NCBI GenBank assembly: GCA_937930845.1
Contig: CALHBJ010000001.1
Location: 434,001-498,000, forward strand
Reading direction: 5' to 3'
Length of the DNA stretch: 64,000 bases
Origin: an uncultured Rhizobiaceae group bacterium
GTDB lineage: Bacteria > Pseudomonadota > Alphaproteobacteria > Rhizobiales > Rhizobiaceae
Shown here: positions 1 to 8,173 of the stretch, in pieces
How positions within the stretch are numbered: the stretch's first letter is position 1
How the letters are laid out: each line of letters opens with the position of its first letter
The notes under the pieces: model-generated
What the model was told of the DNA's origin: nothing
Database searches by the model: none
The model's input: only the letters and a program-made list of their open reading frames with translations
Translations under genes and position numbers: made by a program

Positions 1-793
1 CATTGCCGCCGAACTGGGGCGCGGCCCGATTGTGGAACTTGCCGAAAGAATGGGTGTGGAATCGCCGCTCAGTGCCGAACCGGCCATGCCGTTGGGCACA
101 AATGAAATGACAGTTATTGAGCAGGCCACAGGTTATGGCGTGTTCATGACCGGCGGCTTTTCGACCAACAGGCATTCGATCGTACAGATCAGCGATGTGG
201 CCGGTAACCTGCTTTATGATTTCAAGAAAGACGGCCCAAAATCAACGCGCGTTATTTCCGAAGATGCCACCAAGGCCATGAACGTTATGTTGTCCCAGGT
301 TCCCGAATGGGGCACGGCGCGTCGTTCCAAGTTGAGCGGCATCAAAACAGCCGGGAAAACCGGAACGACCCAGGCATATCGCGATGCGTGGTTTATCGGC
401 TATACGGGCAATTACGTGTCAGCCGTATGGTTTGGCAATGATGATTACAGCCCCACCAACCGCCTCACCGGCGGACGGTTACCCGCCATGACCTGGAAAA
501 AATTCATGACCTATGCGCACCGCGATATCGAGTTGCGCCCGCTGCCTTTTGTGGAAGTGGAAAAACCCCAGGATCCTGAAGAAGAAATTGAGGCCGATCC
601 GGACAGGCCTGCCGACACGCCCGTATCGGTTCGCCGCCAGCGCCCTTTGCCGCTCAATACAGTACGCACATTGCGCAATCTGGAACTTGAACTTCGCAAT
701 GCGCCTGCGTTGAAGCCGGTCACATTGTCAGGAAAACAATTGTCGATTGGCACTGATCTGGTACAAGCGCCACCACAAACTGAAACCCGTTAA
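1..793 (+). CDS. mrcA: Penicillin-binding protein 1A family, C-terminal part (partial)
   Basis: This is the C-terminal 263 residues of a class A (bifunctional) penicillin-binding protein, which polymerises and cross-links peptidoglycan in the periplasm. The gene runs in from outside the window; the reading frame begins at base 2 and ends at a TAA. The transpeptidase box KTGTTQ is visible near residue 118, followed by the family-typical stretch DAWFIGYT and AVWFGNDD. The active-site serine motif and the glycosyltransferase domain lie upstream and cannot be seen. The acidic and proline-rich tail after the transpeptidase domain is ordinary for this family. An internal GTG at base 32 should not be taken as the start, because the frame stays open to the window edge. 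Confidence 0.93.
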   Translation, partial: IAAELGRGPIVELAERMGVESPLSAEPAMPLGTNEMTVIEQATGYGVFMTGGFSTNRHSIVQISDVAGNLLYDFKKDGPKSTRVISEDATKAMNVMLSQVPEWGTARRSKLSGIKTAGKTGTTQAYRDAWFIGYTGNYVSAVWFGNDDYSPTNRLTGGRLPAMTWKKFMTYAHRDIELRPLPFVEVEKPQDPEEEIEADPDRPADTPVSVRRQRPLPLNTVRTLRNLELELRNAPALKPVTLSGKQLSIGTDLVQAPPQTETR

Positions 794-833
794 GGCCGCC
801 ACAAATCGTGCGCCCTCTTGATCCGAGACCATC

Positions 834-1415
834 TTGCGCCAGTTTTTCCAACTTTTCCTGGTAATTGTGCTGGGCATATCCGGCGGCGGTCTGCTGGCCT
901 GGCAGTCCATTCAGAGCACCAACGGGTTCGGCGCTCTCAATGTGGGCGCATGGTCGTCCTGGCCTTCCTCGGGGGATGCGAATTCCGATCCCTATACCCG
1001 CGCCAAAGTTGCCTCCTATGGAGAAGTGCCATTGGGTGCAGCCGAAGGAATTGCATTTACGGCACCCACCGACGATGCGGGAGAATTACTCCTGCGCGAA
1101 TGTTCCTATGAACTGGCGGGCAAGACACCTCCCGCCCGCATGTGGACACTGGCCGCACACGATCTTTCCGGCCTGACGTTAGATGCTGGGGGTGACCGGG
1201 CCAGGTTTCTGGTTTCAACCCAGATCGCCCGCCGGGCCGATGGCAGTCTGGTTTTGCATGTTGGCCCCCAACACGCTCCGTTAAACTGGCTCGCCACAAA
1301 GGGGCGTGGGCGCTATCAACTCGTATTGCGCCTCTATGACACGCCCATTACTTCCACCAGCGGTATTCTAGACACAAACATGCCAGCCATTCGAAAAACC
1401 GGATGCCAGTCATGA
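834..1415 (+). CDS. DUF1214 domain protein, membrane anchored
   Basis: This 193-residue protein has one N-terminal membrane segment (about residues 5-23) followed by a DUF1214-type domain. Recognisable family features are the central MWTLAAHDLSG stretch, the LHVGPQHAPLNWL stretch and the C-terminal YQLVLRLYDTP. The function of the domain is not established. The start is a TTG, chosen because it gives an N-terminal hydrophobic anchor and lies 40 bases after the penicillin-binding protein gene. The stop codon overlaps the start of the next gene, a DUF1254 protein. DUF1214 and DUF1254 domains are often found together, here as two separate genes, so the two products probably act together at the membrane. 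Confidence 0.85.
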   Translation: MRQFFQLFLVIVLGISGGGLLAWQSIQSTNGFGALNVGAWSSWPSSGDANSDPYTRAKVASYGEVPLGAAEGIAFTAPTDDAGELLLRECSYELAGKTPPARMWTLAAHDLSGLTLDAGGDRARFLVSTQIARRADGSLVLHVGPQHAPLNWLATKGRGRYQLVLRLYDTPITSTSGILDTNMPAIRKTGCQS

Positions 1416-1987
1416 GACGGCTGATCTATCTGTCATTGGTCACAGCCATTCTGGGGCTGGTGGTGCATGTTTTGATCATCCTGTTGATCCCCTCATTTGC
1501 GCTGAAAGATGCCTGGGCAAAAATTGGCCTGGAGAGCGGCGATGGCTATTTCAAACTGGTGGAGCCAAAGAATATCAAGGACGCCCTGCTGCCGATGACC
1601 GACCCGGCATTTCAGATCGCCGCGTGCCGGTATGACCTGGCAGACCAGCCCATGCGCATTTCCGCCAGCGGAGATTTGAGGTTCTGGTCTGTCGCCGTTT
1701 TCGATCGTAACGGCCGCAATATTTACAGTCTAAACGACCGCACGTCGGTGGATGGCGCTTTGTCGCTGATCATCGTCAACGCTGTACAAATGGCCCAGAT
1801 CCGTAAAGATGCGCCGGAAGAAATATCTGATGCTATTCTTGTGGAAGCAGCACGGCCCAAGGGCTTTGTGTTGATCCGTGCGCTCCAGGAAGACGAAAGC
1901 TGGAGCGGAGACGTTGCCAAGTTTCTAAAAGAAGCCGTGTGCGAAAAATATGAATTGACCAACCCTCAAATTGAAGAGGCCAGCTAG
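1412..1987 (+). CDS. DUF1254 family protein, membrane anchored
   Basis: A 191-residue protein with an N-terminal membrane anchor (about residues 4-26, rich in Leu, Val and Ile) and a short DUF1254-like domain. The stretch FWSVAVFDRNGRNIYSLND is typical. The chosen ATG overlaps the stop of the DUF1214 gene as ATGA, which suggests translational coupling; an in-frame ATG three codons upstream (1403) is a possible alternative. The protein is much shorter than the soluble DUF1254 proteins of other bacteria and corresponds to the small two-gene version of the family. The function is unknown. The last four bases overlap the end of a small ORF on the opposite strand. Confidence 0.82.
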   Translation: MRRLIYLSLVTAILGLVVHVLIILLIPSFALKDAWAKIGLESGDGYFKLVEPKNIKDALLPMTDPAFQIAACRYDLADQPMRISASGDLRFWSVAVFDRNGRNIYSLNDRTSVDGALSLIIVNAVQMAQIRKDAPEEISDAILVEAARPKGFVLIRALQEDESWSGDVAKFLKEAVCEKYELTNPQIEEAS

Positions 1988-2163
1988 TTGGGCTTTGCTT
2001 CCACCCGGCCCTGCCCCGCAACTGGAACGGCAATTTCTGTAAAGTCATATCGCACACCGGTGAAAAAGATCACCTGGCATTCTGCCGGGCCCGCACTTTC
2101 GTTTGATTGACGGCGGGGCGAACGCAGGGCTTCAAATTCCGTAATATTGACGATATCGGCCAT
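1984..2163 (-). CDS. Small hypothetical protein (59 aa)
   Basis: This short ORF encodes 59 residues beginning MADIVNITEFEALR and ending VEAKPN, with a central VIFFTGVRYDF segment. It starts with ATG, has a weak purine-rich stretch (GAGATGAG) a few bases upstream, and stops at TAG. It fills most of the space between the DUF1254 gene, with which it converges and overlaps by 4 bases, and the DUF2336 gene, from which it diverges. The even mix of charged and hydrophobic residues looks like real protein. I do not recognise a family and assign no function. Confidence 0.55.
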   Translation of the reverse strand: MADIVNITEFEALRSPRRQSNESAGPAECQVIFFTGVRYDFTEIAVPVAGQGRVEAKPN

Positions 2164-2250
2164 TGCTCATCTCGCAATTCATTCGCGCATCACTGTTGGT
2201 CTCACTACGGACCAGGACGACGGTTGAGCCGTGACTTTGGATTTTTATGG

Positions 2251-2265
2251 TTAACAGAATGCTAA
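2251..2265. promoter_or_regulatory. Possible CtrA-type box (TTAA-N7-CTAA)
   Basis: The 147 bases between the 59-aa ORF and the DUF2336 gene contain TTAA, seven bases, then CTAA. This matches the CtrA consensus TTAA-N7-TTAA at seven of eight fixed positions. It lies about 46 bases upstream of the DUF2336 start, a sensible place for an activator or repressor site. The match is short and could occur by chance. Confidence 0.35.
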
Positions 2266-2310
2266 GAATTTTGGGCGCAAGGTGGGGCAAAGCTTCACCG
2301 GACCAGTCTC

Positions 2311-3540
2311 ATGCAGCCCGCAACACACAACACAGTACAATCCGCAGCGACAGTCGCCCACACTGCGCGCCATGAATCCGGCCAGCCTTCCCGCGACGAA
2401 TTGCTGTTGCTGGCAACCAATCGCTTTTGTTTCGGCGACACGCCCGACCGGCTCTCGGTGGATCAGTACAAAGAAGCGTTTTATCTGCTGGTTGAGGATG
2501 TCATATTTCCAACCAAACAAGTGATAGCCCGTTCCTTGGCACATTCGCCTTTTGCGCCGCGGCAAATCGTCATTTATTGCGCGCTGGAACACATCGATAT
2601 TGCCGCCCCGGTGCTGCAACATTCAAAGGTGTTGGGCAATCTGGATCTGTTGCGCATTCTCGAATTGAAAGGGGCAGAGCACGCGCAATCCATTGCAAAA
2701 CGTACGGACCTGAGCGCTTCTGTCATGTCCCGCCTGCAGCGTTTCGACGACATTGCGATCAATGAACTCTTGTCCCAAAACGCCGCCAGCCTGACAGCTG
2801 AAAGTGAACGCTCCAGCGATGCGCTGTTTTCCAGGGCGCTCTCCAAAGATGTTGCACCTGCTGTTGCGATGGAAACAGAGAGTTTAGCCGAACCAGAATC
2901 AATTGAGGAAATCATGCCAGCCATGACCGCCGATGCCGCCCGTGGGGCGATACCGATTGCGGCTGAAGCGGATGAAGCAGTTGAGATTGAAGCCCGCTCA
3001 TCCCATGCGGCCCGGCAAGCGCTATTGTCAGCCGCTTCGCGCGGCGCGCGGTTGGATGAAAGCGTGGAAGTCGTGGAAACCACGGACAATTCCCGACGGT
3101 TTCAGGCCCATGAATTTGGTGACATTTTGGAACGAGCGGCTGCAAAGGGCAGCCGACAGGGCGTTGGTATCCTGCTTGCACAACAACTCACGCTGGAGCT
3201 GGAAACCGCCTATCAGGTTCTCGAAGACGGTTCTGGCGACACTTTGGCGGTAGCGCTTAAGTCTTGCGACATTGCCTCGGCCCAAGCCAACCGGATTATG
3301 ATGCTCACCTTCCCCGAACTGGGCCTTTCGGTTCACAATGCCTTGCGTGGCGTTCGGCTCTATGACCGGCTGACTGTGGAGTCCTGTCAAAAGGCCGTGG
3401 AAAGCTGGCCCAAGGCTGAATTGGCTTCAAGGCCTGCCCATGCGCCCGTATCAGAAGCTGCGCCACGGCGCGTTGAGCCGGGCGTGCATTCTACTGAAGG
3501 CGGTCAAACCCAGGAAGAACGTATCGCAGCCTTAGGCTGA
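2311..3540 (+). CDS. DUF2336 domain protein
   Basis: A soluble-looking 409-residue protein without membrane segments or a signal peptide. Residues of about 30-160 form a mostly helical, repeat-like region (RDELLLLATNRFCF, IARSLAHSPFAPRQIV, SVMSRLQRFDDIAINELL) that resembles the alphaproteobacterial DUF2336 family, related to HEAT-type helical repeats. The middle (about 170-260) is rich in Ala and Glu and probably a flexible linker. A second helical region follows at about 270-370. No enzymatic motif is visible and the function is unknown. The ATG start has no clear ribosome binding site. A CtrA-like box lies upstream. Confidence 0.75.
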   Translation: MQPATHNTVQSAATVAHTARHESGQPSRDELLLLATNRFCFGDTPDRLSVDQYKEAFYLLVEDVIFPTKQVIARSLAHSPFAPRQIVIYCALEHIDIAAPVLQHSKVLGNLDLLRILELKGAEHAQSIAKRTDLSASVMSRLQRFDDIAINELLSQNAASLTAESERSSDALFSRALSKDVAPAVAMETESLAEPESIEEIMPAMTADAARGAIPIAAEADEAVEIEARSSHAARQALLSAASRGARLDESVEVVETTDNSRRFQAHEFGDILERAAAKGSRQGVGILLAQQLTLELETAYQVLEDGSGDTLAVALKSCDIASAQANRIMMLTFPELGLSVHNALRGVRLYDRLTVESCQKAVESWPKAELASRPAHAPVSEAAPRRVEPGVHSTEGGQTQEERIAALG

Positions 3541-3561
3541 CCCCAATGCGATGAGACGTTT

Positions 3562-3894
3562 CTAGAAATCGAGGAATGCCCGCGCGGCCTTGTCTTCGAT
3601 TTCAACTACCCAGAAATCCGGATCAAAGCGCGCTTCTTTTTCCAGCCGTTGGGCCACCTGTTCCCGGGAGACATGTTCAAGGGCAAGTTCGTGAACCCGT
3701 TGGTCGACCTCGTCCTCGCCGTAAGCCGATTGGGGGGCCGGAGCCCAAAGGTCCAGTTGACCTTGCAGGTTGTCGACAATCACAAAAACCGAGCCTGCCT
3801 GATCATGTCCCCGGCGGGCCACATGGGCAAAAGCTCCGCCGCTTTGTGAGCGACGGAGCAATGCTGCAACCCAAACCTGTGATGTAACCCGCAT
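3562..3894 (-). CDS. DUF1491 family protein
   Basis: A 110-residue protein matching the alphaproteobacterial DUF1491 family: an N-terminal segment VTSQVWVAALLRRSQSGGAF, then RRGHDQAGSVFVIVDNL, and a C-terminal FDPDFWVVEIEDK motif. The length is normal for the family. The function is unknown. The gene starts five bases after the stop of the peptidoglycan-binding protein gene and is the last gene of a three-gene minus-strand run that begins with a DivJ-like histidine kinase. Confidence 0.85.
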   Translation of the reverse strand: MRVTSQVWVAALLRRSQSGGAFAHVARRGHDQAGSVFVIVDNLQGQLDLWAPAPQSAYGEDEVDQRVHELALEHVSREQVAQRLEKEARFDPDFWVVEIEDKAARAFLDF

Positions 3895-3899
3895 GGCGG

Positions 3900-4685
3900 T
3901 CAGCCTTGTGTATAGGCTCCGATTTCACGCAGTTTCTTAAGCACTCCATCGGAAGGCTCGCCGGTGATTTTCATTCCGTAGTCGAGTTGAAACCGTTGAA
4001 TAGCCGTGGCCGTGTGCTGGCCCATTTTGCCATCAACGATCAGATCATCATAGCCATAGGCTTTAAGGCCAGACTGAATGCGGGCAACCAAACCGTTGAC
4101 CGCATCCTCAACGGCTTGCGTGTTAACAGCCGCCTGTTCGGTGCTCGGTGTTTCGGTTTTGGCAACCTGTGCCGGCTTTGGCACGGGCACTTCTTTGGGA
4201 CGGGCAGACGCTGACATCAACACCTGGGTCAACAGGCGCACAGTCGCCTTACCGTCCGGCTCCAGGCTGTGGTCACGCTGGAAATTATTGATCGCCTTTC
4301 GGGTGCGTGAACCGTAAACACCATCCAGTTTGCCGGTGTAATACCCACGCACGGACAAGGCCGCCTGCACTTCCTGCAACAATTCGCGCGATGTTGTTTG
4401 ATCCAGCGATTTGAGCGAGGCTGTTTTGGTGCGGCTGGCCGGTTTGGCCGTGTTAGACGCTTTATCGGTGAGCGGACGCACGGCCTCCACATTGCGCGTG
4501 GAAAACATTGGCGCAGGGTGTTTGCCGGACTGAAACCACACCGCATTGATGGTGATGATTGCGGTCACAATAATGGAAAACAAGGCTCCGGCGCTCAATG
4601 CCGGGTTTTCAAGCACTGTTGCAACAATGATGTTGGGGCTGCTGTTTGTTTGATCGTTGAGACGGTCAGGCTGATACGCGTGCAC
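3900..4685 (-). CDS. Membrane-anchored protein with two peptidoglycan-binding domains
   Basis: This 261-residue protein has a short N-terminal cytoplasmic stretch, one membrane segment (about residues 28-50, SIIVTAIITINAVWF) and two PG_binding_1-type domains. The first, about residues 105-165, contains ALSVRGYYTGKLDGVYG and TRKAINNFQRDH. The second, about residues 200-258, contains GLKAYGYDDLIVDGKMG and TATAIQRFQLDYG. The GTG start is chosen because AAGGAG sits six bases upstream; the frame is open further back but lacks such a site. The start lies 20 bases inside the upstream kinase gene, so the two are likely translated together. The domains suggest binding to the cell wall from the inner membrane. 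No catalytic domain is present. Confidence 0.88.
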   Translation of the reverse strand: MHAYQPDRLNDQTNSSPNIIVATVLENPALSAGALFSIIVTAIITINAVWFQSGKHPAPMFSTRNVEAVRPLTDKASNTAKPASRTKTASLKSLDQTTSRELLQEVQAALSVRGYYTGKLDGVYGSRTRKAINNFQRDHSLEPDGKATVRLLTQVLMSASARPKEVPVPKPAQVAKTETPSTEQAAVNTQAVEDAVNGLVARIQSGLKAYGYDDLIVDGKMGQHTATAIQRFQLDYGMKITGEPSDGVLKKLREIGAYTQG

Positions 4686-6513
4686 GGGATTCTCCTTGGT
4701 TACCAACGAAAGTCTGGGAAGTTTTGATTTCTTGTTCGTTCTTGCGGACGGCCACATCAGAAAGTTTGACCAATCCGTCCTCACTACTGGCGGGCACCGG
4801 CTTTGGCGCGGCGCATTTGAGAGGCAACAAAATGGTCACGGTTGTGCCGCTGCCCTGGGTGCTCTTGATGTCGATCTCGCCGCCATGCAGGTCGACAAGA
4901 CCTTTGACGACATAGAGGCCAAGACCGGAGCCTTCATGATTGCGGTTCAAGCCCACATTGGCCTGGGCAAATGGCTGGCCCATCCGGCTAAGGAATTCCG
5001 CTGGAATGCCACAGCCGGTGTCTTTGATCTTGATTTTAAGATTGCGCCCATATTGACGTGCGCTCACCCGAACATGTCCACCCGACGGGGTGAATTTGAT
5101 CGCGTTTGAAACAACGTTGATCATCACCTGCTGGCAGGCACGGCGGTCGGCGGTAATTTCCGGCAGATTTGCCGCAACATCACACGCGATATCGACGCCG
5201 TTTTTCTGTGCGATGGGATGCAGCATATCCAATGTCGCATCGACAATTTCAACCAGCCCAAACTGCTGTGGCTGCATTTCATAACGCCCGGATTCCAAGC
5301 GGGAAACATTGATCAAATCATTGACGACATTCAACAAATGATGTCCCGACTGGCGAATGTGACCGATATATTCCGCGCGTTTAACCGCAGAAATTTCGCC
5401 CACAGAATCCTGCTGAAGGAAATCTGAAAAGCCGATAATTGCGTTAAGTGGCGTGCGCAGTTCGTGGCTCATCGTCGCCAAAAAATGCTTTTGGGCATGG
5501 CCATCATTGCGCGCTTCAGCCAATGCTGCCTGCAGGTCTTCTGCTTGTTCCTTGGCATCGGTAATGTCTTTCGACACCGCAATGAGGTCCACGCGCCCCG
5601 TGGTTTCATCGCGCTGGGAGCGGACTGAAACCATGGCCCATTTCCAACGGCTGGAACTTTGGGTCTTATAGCGCAGGCGCAGTTCACAAACTGCGGGACG
5701 ACCGTTGTGCTCGGCATCCGACAGGGCTTTCAAAAACTTGATGCGGTCCTGCAGATGAACCCGCTCAAGAAAACCAGCGCCCATAAGGTCGAGTGGGGAA
5801 ACCCCAAACAAGGGCCGTGCCGCTGGCGAGACAAAAAGTGTACCTCCACCGGATTCATGGCGCGTGACCAGTTCCGAGACGTTTTCAGCAATAAGATTGC
5901 GCTGATGTGTGGCTGAACGTACAGCTTCAGCCAGTTCTGTCCGGTTGCGCATGATGATTGTGCCCACCAGACCCACGCCGACCAAAAGGACAATCATGGT
6001 CGTCAGTTGAGCCAACGCTCCAACATCGCCCTGCCCGGCCAATTGCCCATGGGATGTCATATATTTGAAACCCAGCGCGGCAATGGTCAAAATCGTCAAT
6101 ACGGCGCTGATGGTTTTGTCATTCCAGGATATGGCAACCAGAATCGGCACCGTCACCAATGGCAAAACCGGTGACGCCAGACCGCCTGTATTTCCAACCA
6201 TATAGAGTGTTGCAGCGAACAGGGTTGCGGCCGCCATCAATCTCGGCACTCGCAAATCGCCGGTTTTGGAGGCGATGGCCAAGCTTGCCAGGAGCAATGC
6301 AAACGAACCCGCCAGCGCTGGACCATAGGTCACTGCCAGATCGGGCCAAATCAGCAATAGCGGGCTAAAGACGATGAGCGCGAAACAGATCGCGAGCACG
6401 CCGCCCATGAATGTCACAAGCGGCCTGGCAGCTAAACTGCCAACAACAATGTTGGGAGGCAAGAACGACGATACACGTGTTACGGCCTGATCGGCAAATT
6501 CGGAGAAACGCAA
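4666..6513 (-). CDS. divJ: Membrane sensor histidine kinase, DivJ-like
   Basis: A 615-residue hybrid-free sensor kinase. Residues of about 30-190 hold five or six membrane segments; a PAS-like domain follows (about 225-320, SPAARPLFGVSPLDLMGAGF); the HisKA domain carries SHELRTPLNAIIGFSDF with the phosphoacceptor His near residue 350; the ATPase domain has the N box (about 468), DTGCGIP (about 500) and GSGLGLYVVKGLVDLHGGE (about 530). The layout and the H box resemble DivJ, the kinase that phosphorylates DivK in the CtrA cell-cycle circuit of alphaproteobacteria. The DivJ name is an inference from architecture; a PleC/PdhS-type relative is the main alternative. A TTG start is chosen because GAGGA lies six bases before it. 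A CtrA-like box lies about 60 bases upstream. Confidence 0.9.
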   Translation of the reverse strand: MRFSEFADQAVTRVSSFLPPNIVVGSLAARPLVTFMGGVLAICFALIVFSPLLLIWPDLAVTYGPALAGSFALLLASLAIASKTGDLRVPRLMAAATLFAATLYMVGNTGGLASPVLPLVTVPILVAISWNDKTISAVLTILTIAALGFKYMTSHGQLAGQGDVGALAQLTTMIVLLVGVGLVGTIIMRNRTELAEAVRSATHQRNLIAENVSELVTRHESGGGTLFVSPAARPLFGVSPLDLMGAGFLERVHLQDRIKFLKALSDAEHNGRPAVCELRLRYKTQSSSRWKWAMVSVRSQRDETTGRVDLIAVSKDITDAKEQAEDLQAALAEARNDGHAQKHFLATMSHELRTPLNAIIGFSDFLQQDSVGEISAVKRAEYIGHIRQSGHHLLNVVNDLINVSRLESGRYEMQPQQFGLVEIVDATLDMLHPIAQKNGVDIACDVAANLPEITADRRACQQVMINVVSNAIKFTPSGGHVRVSARQYGRNLKIKIKDTGCGIPAEFLSRMGQPFAQANVGLNRNHEGSGLGLYVVKGLVDLHGGEIDIKSTQGSGTTVTILLPLKCAAPKPVPASSEDGLVKLSDVAVRKNEQEIKTSQTFVGNQGESRARVSA

Positions 6514-6838
6514 AACCAATCCTCGAATGCACGTACTGTGCTGAAACTGGTTCCCAAGATGTCACAAGGCATTTAACGGAAAACTAAACATGAATTCGTT
6601 CGGGTCACAAAATGCTGCTAAACTGCAACAAATCGCGAGTTTTAACGTAGATGGTTACCCGTTCCTTACCATCCAGGGGCTGAAACGCTCCACCGGCAAG
6701 GGTCTTTGGAAGGCCGGGCCCAATCGTGAATGATCGATTAACGGGATCCTTCAATTTGGAATGGCTGCGGCAGGTTTTCGCGATTGCGCTTCTGCTCTTG
6801 AGTTGTCACGTCAGATGCATCATTCAAGGGGCGAATTC
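6514..6838. other. Divergent intergenic region between divJ-like gene and sufE
   Basis: These 325 bases separate two divergent genes and must hold both promoters. The half nearest the kinase is AT-rich and contains a TTAA-N7-CTAA element at 6573-6587. Further along are two more TTAAC motifs, near 6640 and 6737, without a matching partner at the right spacing. The sufE reading frame stays open back to 6761, but no ribosome binding site supports a start there. I see no additional gene or RNA. Confidence 0.6.
6573..6587. promoter_or_regulatory. Possible CtrA-type box upstream of divJ-like kinase gene
   Basis: TTAA, seven bases (CGGAAAA), then CTAA: seven of eight positions of the CtrA consensus TTAA-N7-TTAA. 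The last base lies about 60-75 bases upstream of the proposed TTG start of the kinase gene. The same variant spacer and half-site (CTAA) occurs upstream of the DUF2336 gene, which modestly strengthens both calls. Confidence 0.4.
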
Positions 6839-7285
6839 ATGTTGCGAGATCTAGTGATGCAGCCTCCTTTGAAATCCGGTGTTTCAATAGAAGAGATTGT
6901 CGACAACTTCTCATTCCTCGATGATTGGGAAGATAAATACGGCTATCTGATTGAGCTGGGCAAAGACCTGTCCCCAATCCCCGATTCAGAACTCAATGAC
7001 CACAACAAGGTTCAAGGGTGTGTCAGCCAGGTTTGGCTTGTCAGTGAGGCAGATGACAATGCGGTTCATTTCAATGGCTATTCAGATGCTCACATTGTGC
7101 GCGGGCTTGTCGCTGTGGCGCTGAGTCTGTTCTCCGGCAAACCGGCAGCAGAGATACTGGCCACCGATGAGCGTGAAACCTTTGCGGCCATTGGTCTGGA
7201 TGAACACATCACGCCACAACGCGCCAATGGGTTGCGGTCCATGGTGGAAAGAATAAAGGCCGTTGCTGCACAACAAAATGCGTAG
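6839..7285 (+). CDS. sufE: SufE family cysteine desulfuration protein
   Basis: A 148-residue SufE-like sulfur acceptor, which takes persulfide sulfur from the cysteine desulfurase SufS for iron-sulfur cluster assembly in the cytoplasm. The key motif KVQGCVSQVW contains the sulfur-accepting cysteine; the N-terminal FSFLDDWEDKYGYLIELG and the C-terminal GLRSMVERI are typical. The ATG at 6839 is chosen because AAGGGG lies seven bases before it and it gives the usual family length. No suf genes are adjacent; the partner desulfurase must be elsewhere. Confidence 0.92.
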   Translation: MLRDLVMQPPLKSGVSIEEIVDNFSFLDDWEDKYGYLIELGKDLSPIPDSELNDHNKVQGCVSQVWLVSEADDNAVHFNGYSDAHIVRGLVAVALSLFSGKPAAEILATDERETFAAIGLDEHITPQRANGLRSMVERIKAVAAQQNA

Positions 7286-7333
7286 CCCCGTGCCTCTCCG
7301 TCCAGGCCGGTTGTCACGCATTCGATAAATCCG

Positions 7334-8173
7334 TCAGGCTTGCAATGCGGGACGGTAGTTTTCATCCCCCCAATGGCGATTGTTCTGGCGCGCGCCCTGC
7401 CCGGACACGGTTCCATAGTGGCGCGCCAGAAGGTTGAGCGCCGTGCGCAGCATCAGTTTTGCGGACCGGGGCGGCCAGCGCCGCTCACTTTCCACGGTCT
7501 GCAAACCTTTGAGATGAAAACACACATCCGTCACCACGCCCGCCAGTTCCGGCCCCACGCATTCGAGGGCCGCGCGAACACGGGCGCGGGCGTCAATGGC
7601 ATTATCTGACAAATCACCCGCCGCGCCCCTTGCACCTTTTGACGGCTTGGCCACAAGGCTGGCATCCCAGTTGGCGGTAATGCGCTGGCCAAAATTACCG
7701 ATGGTGAAATCCAGGCGCAAACGTTCGCCAGCGGCAAAGGCCGCCTGGTCAATCCAGCGCTGCCCGCCGGATTGTTTCATCATATGTAATCTGGCCAGCG
7801 GGCTTTCGTTCCAGTTCATCTTCACGTCATGCCGGCCAGATTCATGGGAAATGGTGAGCGAAGAAATTTCCCGGTGCTGGGCCTGATAGACTTCAACCTC
7901 ATCCACCGCCGACACCGCTTTTGCCCTGAGCAGATGTTTGCGGCCCACTTCATTGATCTCGCAATGGGTATTGGACAATTCTATCAACCCACAATGGTGG
8001 GTAGACTGAATGCTTTCCAACTTTGAAAGCATTTTCTTGCCGCCCAGTGCCACCAGCAGCATCTGCCCCATGGCGGGCGCATCAAACTTGCACAGCTGCG
8101 CACGGCCATTTTCATGGAGAAAAGAAAGCAGGCGCAATCGGTCGTTTGGCTTATGTTTTGTCACAGGCTGCAC
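7334..8173 (-). CDS. DUF6456 domain protein
   Basis: A 279-residue protein whose C-terminal half (about residues 130-270) matches DUF6456, an alphaproteobacterial family of unknown function. Visible landmarks are NWNESPLARLHMMKQ, ARVRAALECVGPELAGVVTDVC and a final APRSAK-like region reading PPRSAKLMLRTALNLLARHYG. The N-terminal part resembles a small winged-helix-like fold but I cannot prove it. The start overlaps the end of the upstream gene, a DnaA-domain-IV-like protein, by 13 bases, so the two are very likely co-translated. A role in DNA binding or replication control is suggested only by that pairing. Confidence 0.85.
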   Translation of the reverse strand: MQPVTKHKPNDRLRLLSFLHENGRAQLCKFDAPAMGQMLLVALGGKKMLSKLESIQSTHHCGLIELSNTHCEINEVGRKHLLRAKAVSAVDEVEVYQAQHREISSLTISHESGRHDVKMNWNESPLARLHMMKQSGGQRWIDQAAFAAGERLRLDFTIGNFGQRITANWDASLVAKPSKGARGAAGDLSDNAIDARARVRAALECVGPELAGVVTDVCFHLKGLQTVESERRWPPRSAKLMLRTALNLLARHYGTVSGQGARQNNRHWGDENYRPALQA

